From Peterkaempfera sp044755465 (GTDB lineage Bacteria; Actinomycetota; Actinomycetes; Streptomycetales; Streptomycetaceae): a DNA stretch of 64,000 nucleotides. This document shows positions 50,837-59,075 of the stretch, one piece after another. The stretch spans positions 310,001-374,000 of the forward strand of contig NZ_JBIVRB010000001.1 of assembly GCF_044755465.1 (NCBI RefSeq), written 5' to 3'. The notes below the pieces were generated by a model, which was given only the letters and a program-made list of their open reading frames with translations, searched no databases and was not told the DNA's origin. A program made the translations under genes and the position numbers. Each line of letters begins with the position of its first letter. The stretch's first letter is position 1.

Positions 50837-52411
50837 GTGGAACTAGCGCTGGCCCCCGAGACGATCGCGCGGTGGCAGTTCGGCGTCACCACCGTCTACC
50901 ACTTCCTCTTCGTACCGCTGACGATCAGTCTGGCCGCGATCACCGCAGGGCTGGAGACCGCCTGGGTGCGCACCGGCAAGGAGCGGTACTTCCACGCCAC
51001 CAAGTTCTGGGGCAAGCTCTTCCTGATCAACATCGCCATGGGCGTGGTCACCGGCATCGTGCAGGAGTTCCAGTTCGGCATGAACTGGTCGGACTACTCC
51101 CGCTTCGTCGGTGACGTCTTCGGCGCCCCGCTGGCGATGGAGGCGCTGATCGCCTTCTTCTTCGAGTCCACCTTCATCGGGCTGTGGATATTCGGCTGGG
51201 ACAAGCTCCCCCGCAAGCTGCACTGCGCCTGCATCTGGATGGTCGCGCTGGGCACCGTACTGTCCGCGTACTTCATCCTGGCCGCCAACTCCTGGATGCA
51301 GCACCCGGTCGGCTACGCCCTGGACCCGGCCACCGGCAAGGCCCGGCTCACCGACATCGGCGCGGTGCTCTTCCAGAACACCACCCTGGTCGTGGTCGCC
51401 CACACCCTCACCGCCGCCTTCCTCACCGGCGCCGCCTTCATGGTCGGCATCGCCTCCTTCCACCTGTGGCGGACCAAGCGCCGGCAGGCCGCCGGGCTGC
51501 CGGTCGACCGCAAGCAGACCCTGGCCATGCGCACCTCGCTGCGGGTCGGGCTGGTGGTCGCGGTGGTGGCCGGCCTCGCCACCGCGCTCAGCGGCGACAG
51601 CCTCGGCAAGGTGATGTTCGAGCAGCAGCCGATGAAGATGGCCTCCGCCGAAGCACTCTGGGACAAGGCCGCACCCGCGCCGTTCTCGGTCTTCGCGGTC
51701 GGGGACGTGGCCAAGGGCCACAACACCGTCGAGATCCAGATCCCCGGCCTGCTCTCCTTCCTCGCCCACGACGACTTCAGCACCGCCGTCCCCGGCATCA
51801 ACGACGTCGCCGCCGCCGAGGCCGCCCAGTACGGCGGCACCCCCGCCGACTACCTGCCCAATGTGCCCGTCACCTACTGGGGCTTCCGCTGGATGATCGG
51901 GTTCGGCATGACCTCGTTCAGCTGCGCGCTGGCCGGGCTGTGGCTCACCCGCAACCGCCGCTGGGTCGCCCCCGCGAAGCGCACCGCCGCCGACGAGGTG
52001 CCCCGGCTGATGCTCACCCGAAACCGCGAACTCGGCCCGGTGCTCACCCGGTGGGGCTGGCGGATCGGCATCCTCACCATGGGATTCCCGCTGATCGCCA
52101 ACTCCTGGGGCTGGATCTTCACCGAGATGGGCCGCCAGCCGTGGGCCGTCTTCGGCCTGATGCGCACCGCCGACGCCGTCTCCCCCGGCGTCTCCACCGC
52201 CGAGCAGCTCACCACCCTGATCGGCTTCACCCTGCTCTACGCGGCGCTGGCGGTGGTCGAGGTGCGGCTGATGGTGACCTACGCCAAGGCCGGTCCCAAC
52301 ACCGCCGAGCAGCCGCCCGAGCAGGACCCGACCCTGCGCGGCGGGCCGTTCGGCGGGGACGGCGACGGCGCCGACCAGGACGCCGACAAGCCGCTCGCCT
52401 TCGCGTACTGA
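50837..52411 (+). CDS. cydA: Cytochrome bd quinol oxidase subunit I
   Basis: 524 residues. The heme-ligand region VYHFLFVPLTI (His 22), Q-loop (GWDKLP; HPVGYALDPATGKARL), second His in VVVAHTLTAAFL, and conserved GWIFTEMGRQPW are all present. Several transmembrane helices. Low-oxygen terminal oxidase that pumps no protons and resists NO and sulfide. GTG start with AGGAGG 8 nt upstream. Confidence 0.97.
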   Translation: MELALAPETIARWQFGVTTVYHFLFVPLTISLAAITAGLETAWVRTGKERYFHATKFWGKLFLINIAMGVVTGIVQEFQFGMNWSDYSRFVGDVFGAPLAMEALIAFFFESTFIGLWIFGWDKLPRKLHCACIWMVALGTVLSAYFILAANSWMQHPVGYALDPATGKARLTDIGAVLFQNTTLVVVAHTLTAAFLTGAAFMVGIASFHLWRTKRRQAAGLPVDRKQTLAMRTSLRVGLVVAVVAGLATALSGDSLGKVMFEQQPMKMASAEALWDKAAPAPFSVFAVGDVAKGHNTVEIQIPGLLSFLAHDDFSTAVPGINDVAAAEAAQYGGTPADYLPNVPVTYWGFRWMIGFGMTSFSCALAGLWLTRNRRWVAPAKRTAADEVPRLMLTRNRELGPVLTRWGWRIGILTMGFPLIANSWGWIFTEMGRQPWAVFGLMRTADAVSPGVSTAEQLTTLIGFTLLYAALAVVEVRLMVTYAKAGPNTAEQPPEQDPTLRGGPFGGDGDGADQDADKPLAFAY

Positions 52412-52444
52412 CGGCCCGACCGACCGAACAGGAGACCGCCGACC

Positions 52445-53518
52445 ATGCAGCTGCACGACGTCTGGTTCATCGTCATCGCCGTCCTGTGGACGGGCTACTT
52501 CTTCCTCGAAGGCTTCGACTTCGGGATCGGCATCCTCACCAGGTTGCTGGCCCGCGACGAGCGCGAGCGCCGGGTGCTGATCAACACCATCGGCCCGGTC
52601 TGGGACGGCAACGAGGTCTGGTTGCTCACCGCCGGCGGCGCCACCTTCGCCGCCTTCCCCGACTGGTACGCCACCCTCTTCTCCGGCTTCTACCTGCCGC
52701 TCTTCGCCATCCTGGTCTGTCTGATCATCCGGGGCGTCGCCTTCGAGTACCGCGCCAAGCGGAGCGGCGAGCGCTGGAAGCGCAACTGGGAGCGGGCCAT
52801 CTTCTGGACCTCGCTGCTGCCCGCCTTCCTCTGGGGCGTCGCCTTCGCCAACATGGTGCACGGCGTCGCCATCGACCGCGACAAGGAGTACGTCGGCGGC
52901 GTACTCGACCTGCTGCACCCGTACGCGCTGCTCGGCGGCCTGGTGACCCTGGCCCTGTTCACCTTCCACGGCGCCGTCTTCACCGCGCTGAAGACCCTCG
53001 GCGACATCCGGCAGCGGGCCCGCGCCCTCGCCCAGCGGCTCGGCCTCGCCACCGCCGTACTCGCCGCCGCCTTCCTCAGCTGGACGCAGCTCCACACCGG
53101 CAACGGCCGCAGCCTGGCCGCGCTGCTGATCGCCGTCGCCGCGCTGCTCACCGCGCTCGCCCTCAACCGGGCCGGCCGCGAGGGCTGGGCGTTCGCCTGC
53201 TCCGGCGCCGTGGTGGTCGCCACCGTGGCGATGCTGTTCCTGGCGCTCTACCCGAACGTGATGCCCTCCACGCTGGACGCGCGGTGGAGCCTGACCGTCG
53301 GCAACGCCGCCTCCTCCGCCTACACCCTGAAGATCATGACCTGGGTCGCCGGGCTGTTCACCCCGCTGGTGCTGCTCTACCAGGGCTGGACGTACTGGGT
53401 CTTCCGCCGCCGCATCGGCGTCCAGCACATCCCCGCCACCCCGAACCACGCCCCCGTCCCCGCCCAGCCCGCACCCGCCCAGCCCGCACCGGCCCAGCCC
53501 GCCGCCGACCGCCCATGA
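52445..53518 (+). CDS. cydB: Cytochrome bd quinol oxidase subunit II
   Basis: 357 residues with about eight or nine helices. Starts MQLHDVWFIVIAVLWTGYFF and contains the conserved FLEGFDFGIG and NEVWLLTAGGATFAAFPDWY. Partner of CydA. C-terminal PAPAQPAPAQ tail. ATG after GGAGAC; the stop overlaps the start of the fused transporter gene (ATGA). Confidence 0.96.
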   Translation: MQLHDVWFIVIAVLWTGYFFLEGFDFGIGILTRLLARDERERRVLINTIGPVWDGNEVWLLTAGGATFAAFPDWYATLFSGFYLPLFAILVCLIIRGVAFEYRAKRSGERWKRNWERAIFWTSLLPAFLWGVAFANMVHGVAIDRDKEYVGGVLDLLHPYALLGGLVTLALFTFHGAVFTALKTLGDIRQRARALAQRLGLATAVLAAAFLSWTQLHTGNGRSLAALLIAVAALLTALALNRAGREGWAFACSGAVVVATVAMLFLALYPNVMPSTLDARWSLTVGNAASSAYTLKIMTWVAGLFTPLVLLYQGWTYWVFRRRIGVQHIPATPNHAPVPAQPAPAQPAPAQPAADRP

Positions 53519-56500
53519 AGCCCGTCGACCCCCGGCTGCTCGCCCACGCCCGCGCCACCCGCACCTTCCTGGCCTGCTCCGTGCTGCTCGGCGCGGCCGG
53601 CGCGGGCCTGGTGATCGCCCAGGCCGGACTGATCGCCGAGATCGTGGTCCGAGCCTTCCAGCAGCACGCCGGCCTCACCGAACTGCGCACCCCGCTGCTG
53701 CTGCTCGCCGCCGTCGCACTCGGCCGCGCCGCCGTCGCCTGGCTCACCGAGCTGGCCGCCCACCGCGCCTGCGCCACCGTCAAGTCCGAACTGCGCCGCA
53801 AACTGCTCGACCACGCCACCCGGCTGGACCCCGCCGCGCGCTCCGGCCGCCGCACCGGCGAACTCACCGCCCTCGCCACCCGGGGCGTGGACGCCCTCGA
53901 CGACTACTTCGCCCGCTACCTGCCGCAGCTGGCCCTCGCCGTCGTCGTCCCCGCCCTGGTCCTGCTGCGCATCCTGGGCGCCGACTGGCTGTCCGCCGCG
54001 CTGATCGCCGCCACCCTGCCGCTGATCCCGCTGTTCATGGTGCTGATCGGCCTCGCCACCCAGAGCCGGATGGACCGGCAGTGGCAGACCCTCGCCCGGC
54101 TCTCCCACCACTTCCTGGACATCGTCGCCGGGCTGCCCACCCTCAAGGTCTTCGGCCGGGCGAAGGCCCAGGCCAGGGCCATCGCCGCAGTCACTGACGA
54201 CTACCGCCGGGCCACCATGCGCACCCTGCGGATCGCCTTCATCTCCTCCTTCGCGCTGGAACTGCTCTCCACCCTCTCGGTTGCCCTGGTCGCCGTCTCC
54301 ATCGGCTTCCGACTGGTCGACGGCTCGCTCGACCTGGGGACCGGCCTGCTGGTGCTGGTGCTCGCCCCCGAGGCGTACTTGCCGATCCGCCAGGTCGGCA
54401 CCCACTACCACGCCAGCGTCGACGGGCTCGCCGCCGCCGACCGGGTCTTCGCCGTACTGGAGACCCCCCTCCCGCCGGCCGGCCGCACCCCCGCCCCCGA
54501 CCTGGCCGGCGCCACCCTCACCGCCACCGGCCTCACCGTCACCCACCCCGGCCGCACCACCCCCGCGCTGCACGACGCCGAGCTGCGGATCGGCCCCGGC
54601 GAGACCGTCGCCGTCACCGGTCCCAGCGGCGCCGGGAAGTCCACCCTGCTGTCGGTACTGCTCGGCTTCACCCGGCCCGACGCCGGCACCGTCCGCGTCA
54701 CCGCCGCCGATGGCACCGTGTACGACCTGGCCGACCTCGACCCCGACGACTGGCGGCGGCGGATCGCCTGGGTACCGCAGCACCCGCACCTGTACGCGGG
54801 CAGCATCGCGGACAACGTCCGGCTGGCCCGGCCGGACGCCACCGACACCGAGGTCCGGGCGGCGCTGCGGGCCGCACACGCCCTCGACTTCACCGACCGG
54901 CTGCCGGACGGCGTCCGCACGCCGCTGGGCGAGGGCGGCGCCGGGCTGTCCGCCGGGCAGCGGCAGCGGCTCGCCCTGGCCCGTGCCTTCCTGGCGGCGG
55001 ACCGCCCCCTGGTGCTGCTGGACGAGCCCACCGCCAACCTGGACGGCGAGAGCGAGGCCGCCGTGGTGGCCGCCGTCGACGCCCTGGCCGCCGACCCGCA
55101 CCGCACCGTCCTGCTGGTCGCCCACCGCCCCGCCCTCCTCGCCACCGCCACCCACCACCTCCACCTCACCACCCCGCCCCCAGCACCCCCGTCCGGGGTG
55201 CGGGCTGCGGCCTTGGCGTCCCCGTCAGGGGCGCGAGGAACTGCGCGCCCGGCCCCCCACGACCCCAACGAGCCCACCCTCCCCGCCCCGTCCGGGGCGC
55301 GAGGAACTGCGCGCCCGGCCCCCCACGACCCCAACGAGCCCACCCTCCCCGCCCCGTCAGGGGCGCGAGGAACTGCGCGCCCAGCCCCCTACGACCTTGA
55401 CGAGCCCACCCTCCCCGCCCCGTCCGGGGCGCGAGGAACTGCGCGCCCGGCCCCCCACGACCTTGACGAGCCCACCCTCCCCGCCCCGTCAGGGGCGCGA
55501 GGAACTGCGCGCCCAGCCCCCCACGACCTTGACGAGCCCACCCTCCCCGCCCCCGCAAACAGCACCCCCACCCAGGCCACCCGCCCCGCAGGGACCCCCA
55601 CCGCAGGCACCCCCACCGCAGGGACCCCCACCGCAGGGACCCCCACCGCGGGCACCCCCCTCAGCCGCATCGTCCGCCTGGCCCGCGCCACCACCCCCCG
55701 CGCCCGCTTCCCCCTCGCCGCCCTGCTCGGCAGCCTCGCCCTCGGCAGCGCCGTCGCCCTGCTGGCCACCTCCGGCTGGCTGATCTCCCGCGCCTCCCAG
55801 CAACCCCCCGTCCTCTACCTGATGGTCGCCGTCACCTCGGTCCGCGCCTTCGGCATCGGCCGCAGCGTCTTCCGCTACGCCGAGCGACTGCTCTCCCACG
55901 ACACCGTGCTGCGCGCCCTCGGCGGCCTCCGCACCGCCGTCCACGCCCGCCTGGAACGCCTCGCCCCCGCCGCCCTGCACTCCGCCGACGGCTTCCGACG
56001 CGGTGACCTGCTCTCCCGGCTGGTCGCCGACGTCGACGCCATCCAGGACTGGTTCCTGCGCTGGCGGCTGCCGGTCGCCGCCGCCGTCACCGTCTCCGCC
56101 GCCGCCTCACTCGGCCTGGCCGCCCTGCTGCCCGCCGCAGGCGCCGTCCTCGCCGCCGGGCTGCTGCTCGCCGGAGTCGCCGTACCCGCCCTCTCCGGCG
56201 CCCTGGCCCGCCGCACCGAGCGGCGCACCGCACCCGCCAGGGGTGCGCTGGCCACCGGTGTCCTCGACGTCCTCACCGGCACCGCCGAACTCACCGCCGC
56301 CGGTGCGCTCCCCCGCCGGCTGGCCGTCGTACGGGACGCCGATGCCGAGCTGACCCGCCTCGCCGCCCGCTCGGCCGCCACCGCCGGTCTCGGCTCCGGC
56401 CTCACCGCGCTGATCACCGGCCTCACCGTCGCGGGCGCCGCCGCCGTCGGCGTCCAGGGCGTGGCCGCCGGCACGCTGTCCGGCGTCTGCCTGGCCGTAC

Positions 56501-57438
56501 TGGTGCTGACCCCGCTCGCCGCGTTCGAAGCCGTGGCCGGGATGCCGGTGGCCGCCCAGTTCCGCCAGCGCAGCACGGCCGCCGCCGCCCGGCTGGTGGA
56601 GGTGCTGGACACCCCCGACCCGGTACGCGAACCCGACCAGCCCGCCGCGCTGCCCGCCACGCCGCTCCCGGTCACCGTACGAGGGCTGCACGCCCGCTGG
56701 CCCGGACAGCAGACCGACGCCCTGGCCGGCCTGGACCTCGACCTCACCGCCGGCCGCCGGACCGCCGTGGTCGGCCCCTCCGGCTCCGGCAAGAGCACCC
56801 TGGCCGCCGCCCTGCTGCGCTTCCTCGAACCCACCGCCGGGAGCATCACCCTCGGCAGCGGTCCGACGGCCGTGGACAGCCGCGCCGCGTCCGGCGACGA
56901 CGTACGCCGGGTGATCGGCCTGTGCGCCCAGGACGCCCATCTCTTCGACAGCTCACTACGGGAGAACCTCCGCCTGGCCCGACCCACCGCCACCGAGGCG
57001 GACCTGCGCCGCGCCCTGGCCGCCGCCCGCCTGCTGACCTGGGTCGACTCCCTCCCCGACGGCCTGGACACCATGGTCGGCGAGCACGGCGCCCGGCTGT
57101 CCGGCGGCCAGCGGCAGCGGCTCGCCCTGGCCCGCGCGCTGCTGGCCGACTTCCCGGTGCTGATCCTGGACGAGCCCGCCGAACACCTCGACCTGCCCAC
57201 CGCCGACGCCCTCACCGCCGACCTGCTGGACGCCACCACCGGCCGCACCACCCTGCTCATCACCCACCGGCTGGCCGGCCTGGCCGACGCCGGGGTGGAC
57301 GAGGTCCTGGTACTGGACCGGGGCCGGGTGGTGCAGCGCGGCGGCTGGGACGAGCTGGTCGGACAGGACGGACCGCTGCGCACCATGTGGCGGCGCGAGC
57401 AGCGGGCCGACCTGCTGACGGCGGCCGCCGTGCGGTGA
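53515..57438 (+). CDS. cydDC: Fused ABC transporter CydDC with repetitive inter-domain linker
   Basis: 1307 residues. CydD half: six helices (TFLACSVLLGAAGAGLVIAQ...), Walker A GPSGAGKST, signature GLSAGQRQRLALARA. CydC half: helices, Walker A GPSGSGKST, signature LSGGQRQRLALARA and Walker B ILDEPAEHLD. It exports thiols/heme precursors needed to assemble cytochrome bd; actinobacteria usually encode it as a fusion. Between the halves lies a ~150-residue linker made of five 22-residue repeats (55222-55551) and four GTPTA units (55591-55650), atypical of the family. Overlaps cydB by 4 bp. Confidence 0.94.
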   Translation: MKPVDPRLLAHARATRTFLACSVLLGAAGAGLVIAQAGLIAEIVVRAFQQHAGLTELRTPLLLLAAVALGRAAVAWLTELAAHRACATVKSELRRKLLDHATRLDPAARSGRRTGELTALATRGVDALDDYFARYLPQLALAVVVPALVLLRILGADWLSAALIAATLPLIPLFMVLIGLATQSRMDRQWQTLARLSHHFLDIVAGLPTLKVFGRAKAQARAIAAVTDDYRRATMRTLRIAFISSFALELLSTLSVALVAVSIGFRLVDGSLDLGTGLLVLVLAPEAYLPIRQVGTHYHASVDGLAAADRVFAVLETPLPPAGRTPAPDLAGATLTATGLTVTHPGRTTPALHDAELRIGPGETVAVTGPSGAGKSTLLSVLLGFTRPDAGTVRVTAADGTVYDLADLDPDDWRRRIAWVPQHPHLYAGSIADNVRLARPDATDTEVRAALRAAHALDFTDRLPDGVRTPLGEGGAGLSAGQRQRLALARAFLAADRPLVLLDEPTANLDGESEAAVVAAVDALAADPHRTVLLVAHRPALLATATHHLHLTTPPPAPPSGVRAAALASPSGARGTARPAPHDPNEPTLPAPSGARGTARPAPHDPNEPTLPAPSGARGTARPAPYDLDEPTLPAPSGARGTARPAPHDLDEPTLPAPSGARGTARPAPHDLDEPTLPAPANSTPTQATRPAGTPTAGTPTAGTPTAGTPTAGTPLSRIVRLARATTPRARFPLAALLGSLALGSAVALLATSGWLISRASQQPPVLYLMVAVTSVRAFGIGRSVFRYAERLLSHDTVLRALGGLRTAVHARLERLAPAALHSADGFRRGDLLSRLVADVDAIQDWFLRWRLPVAAAVTVSAAASLGLAALLPAAGAVLAAGLLLAGVAVPALSGALARRTERRTAPARGALATGVLDVLTGTAELTAAGALPRRLAVVRDADAELTRLAARSAATAGLGSGLTALITGLTVAGAAAVGVQGVAAGTLSGVCLAVLVLTPLAAFEAVAGMPVAAQFRQRSTAAAARLVEVLDTPDPVREPDQPAALPATPLPVTVRGLHARWPGQQTDALAGLDLDLTAGRRTAVVGPSGSGKSTLAAALLRFLEPTAGSITLGSGPTAVDSRAASGDDVRRVIGLCAQDAHLFDSSLRENLRLARPTATEADLRRALAAARLLTWVDSLPDGLDTMVGEHGARLSGGQRQRLALARALLADFPVLILDEPAEHLDLPTADALTADLLDATTGRTTLLITHRLAGLADAGVDEVLVLDRGRVVQRGGWDELVGQDGPLRTMWRREQRADLLTAAAVR
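55222..55551 (+). repeat. Five tandem 66-bp repeats translated in the CydD-CydC linker
   Basis: Copies at 55222-55287, 55288-55353, 55354-55419, 55420-55485 and 55486-55551, each encoding PSGARGTARPAP plus a D/E-rich decapeptide. Each unit contains GGGGCGCGAGGAACTGCGCG, which I recognise as the core of a short interspersed repeat very common in Streptomyces intergenic DNA; it can fold as a small stem-loop (GGGCGCG/CGCGCCC). Confidence 0.9.
55591..55650 (+). repeat. Four 15-bp tandem repeats (GTPTA) in cydDC
   Basis: Units at 55591-55605, 55606-55620, 55621-55635 and 55636-55650, each encoding Gly-Thr-Pro-Thr-Ala, directly downstream of the 66-bp repeats within the linker. Confidence 0.9.
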
Positions 57439-57446
57439 GCGGCGGG

Positions 57447-58331
57447 TCAGCCCTCGGCGGTCCAGCCGTCCCGCAGCAGCTGCTCCAGCACCAGGGCCAC
57501 CCCGTCCGCGTCATTGCCCTCCGTGTGGCGGCCGGTCGCCGCCAGCACCTCCGGGTGCGCGTTGGCCACCGCGTACGCGGTGCCCGCCCAGGCCAGCATC
57601 GGCAGGTCGTTGGGCATGTCGCCGAAGGCCACCACCTGCTCGGCCGTCGCACCGCGCTCCTGGCACCAGCGGGCCAGGGTGCTGGCCTTGCTCACCCCGG
57701 TGGCGCTGATCTCCAGCAGCGCGATCGGGCTGGACCGGGTGAACTCCGCCAGCTCCCCGGCCGCCTCCCTGGCCCGCAGCAGGAACGCGTCCGGGTCCAG
57801 CGCCGGGTGCCAGGCCAGGATCTTGAAGATCGAGTGCACCTCGGGCGCCGCCAGCAGCTCCTCGGCCGGGGCGATCCGATGCGTGGCGTCCGCGTCCCAC
57901 ATCAGCGCCGGGTAGTCGGGCTCGTGCGAGAAGCCGGTCGGGTACTCGAACGCGAACTCGGTGCCCGGCAGCCGGTCCCGCAGCCGCTCCACCACCGCCA
58001 GCGCGTCCGCCGGCCGCAGCGGGTAGCTCTCCAGCAGCCGGCGCCGCCGCACGTCGTACATCGCGCCGCCGTTGGAGCAGATCGCCACCCCGTGGCCGCC
58101 GATGTGGCTGCTCACCGACTCCATCCAGCGCGGGGGCCGCCCGGTGACGAAGACGATGCACAGCCCGGCCCGTTCCGCGGCGGCCAGCGCGGCCTGGGTC
58201 CGCGGCGAGACCGTACCGTCGCTGCGCAGCAGGGTGCCGTCCAGGTCGGTCGCGATGATCCGGAGCCGGTCGGCGCGGCCCGGCCCGCCCCCGGCGTGCT
58301 GCCGGTCAGGAGTCGAAGAGGTCGTGGTCAC
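57447..58331 (-). CDS. Cof-type HAD-superfamily hydrolase
   Basis: 294 residues. Motif I IIATDLDGTLLRSDG, motif II VFVTGRPP, and the C-terminal motif III/IV region SKASTLARWCQERG and AFGDMPNDLPML. Cap domain of the Cof type. Phosphatase acting on sugar phosphates, flavin or nucleotide substrates. GTG 58331 is chosen for the family N-terminus. It converges on cydDC with 8 bp between stops. Confidence 0.9.
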   Translation of the reverse strand: MTTTSSTPDRQHAGGGPGRADRLRIIATDLDGTLLRSDGTVSPRTQAALAAAERAGLCIVFVTGRPPRWMESVSSHIGGHGVAICSNGGAMYDVRRRRLLESYPLRPADALAVVERLRDRLPGTEFAFEYPTGFSHEPDYPALMWDADATHRIAPAEELLAAPEVHSIFKILAWHPALDPDAFLLRAREAAGELAEFTRSSPIALLEISATGVSKASTLARWCQERGATAEQVVAFGDMPNDLPMLAWAGTAYAVANAHPEVLAATGRHTEGNDADGVALVLEQLLRDGWTAEG

Positions 58332-58399
58332 CGCCCCATCCTCGCCCACCCCACCCCCACCCGACCCCACCCAGCCTTCACCAGCCCCCGCCGGACGCG

Positions 58400-58624
58400 G
58401 TGACCGTCGGCGCATCCCCGGGCCGGCTCGATCCTCGGGTCAAGGCCGGAGTGGAGCGCCTCGCTCAGCGCTACCTGGGCGATCCCGATGCCGAGGACCC
58501 AGGGGTCTCTCCGCTGCTCGACCACGCGGAGGGACGGCTGAACGTCCGGCATCAGGAGCACCGCCGCTTCCGGACGGCCTTCCTCCTGCGGATGCAGCGC
58601 TGGCCCGCCACGGGCAGGTCCTGA
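58400..58624 (+). CDS. Small ORF of unknown function (possible gene remnant)
   Basis: 74 residues from GTG 58400 (ASPGRLDPRVKAGVERLAQR...), with about 85% G/C at third positions, so it looks like real coding sequence. No recognisable domain; no strong Shine-Dalgarno (GGACGCG). It may be a short gene or the 3' end of a displaced one. It lies in the otherwise gene-poor 441 bp between the HAD hydrolase and the truncated LLM gene. Confidence 0.35.
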   Translation: MTVGASPGRLDPRVKAGVERLAQRYLGDPDAEDPGVSPLLDHAEGRLNVRHQEHRRFRTAFLLRMQRWPATGRS

Positions 58625-58772
58625 CATGAGCGGGACGGCCCCCGTCGCCGCAGAGCCCGGCCATGCCGTCGGGGCCCCAGGTGAGCCCGGTCCAAGGGGG
58701 GGCGTCTGCGCCAAGTGGCGTGCAGGGCCGTGCGGTGTCCGGTCCGCTCATGGCGGACCGTAGGCTCGGGGC

Positions 58773-59018
58773 ATGCGTCTGAGTACGGTGATCCTGCCCG
58801 TGTACCGGTGGGGCGAGGGACAGAAGGTCTGGCGGCGGGCCGAGGAGCTGGGGTTCCACGGGGCGTACACCTATGACCACCTGAGCTGGCGGAGCTTCCG
58901 GGACGAGCCGTGGTTCGGGGCGGTGCCGACGTTGACGGCGGCGGCGGTGGTGACCGAGCGGATCAGGCTGGGGACGCTGGTCACCTCGGTCAAGCCTCGT
59001 TCACCCATCACAGTCTGA
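58773..59018 (+). pseudogene. Truncated LLM-class (F420-dependent-type) oxidoreductase
   Basis: 81 codons matching the first quarter of luciferase-like monooxygenases (MRLSTVILPVYRWGEGQKVW; GAYTYDHLSWRSFRD; RIRLGTLVTS). Homology to the full-length copy at 60621-61508 runs to the stop (RSPITV aligned with RHPVTL) and then ends abruptly in unrelated DNA. The C-terminal ~215 residues are missing, so it is non-functional. ATG 58773 has a TAGGCT hexamer 6 nt upstream and no Shine-Dalgarno, suggesting a leaderless transcript. The break marks the left boundary of the island. Confidence 0.88.
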
Positions 59019-59075
59019 CCTGGGACGTAGACAACCCTGTCACCCTAGGTAGCGGTGCAACTGCACGGGTGGCGA

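Noticed and set aside
50843..53449. 868-codon open frame on the minus strand opposite cydA/cydB
   Set aside because: GC-bias shadow: the plus strand encodes clear CydA and CydB with all ligand motifs, while this frame has no recognisable domain.
51184..53514. Upstream in-frame extension of cydDC
   Set aside because: It lies in another frame of cydA/cydB and is Arg/Pro-rich; ATG 53515 with ATGA overlap gives the normal CydD N-terminus.
55222..55551. CRISPR-like array
   Set aside because: The 66-bp units are contiguous, coding and without unique spacers; no cas genes are nearby.
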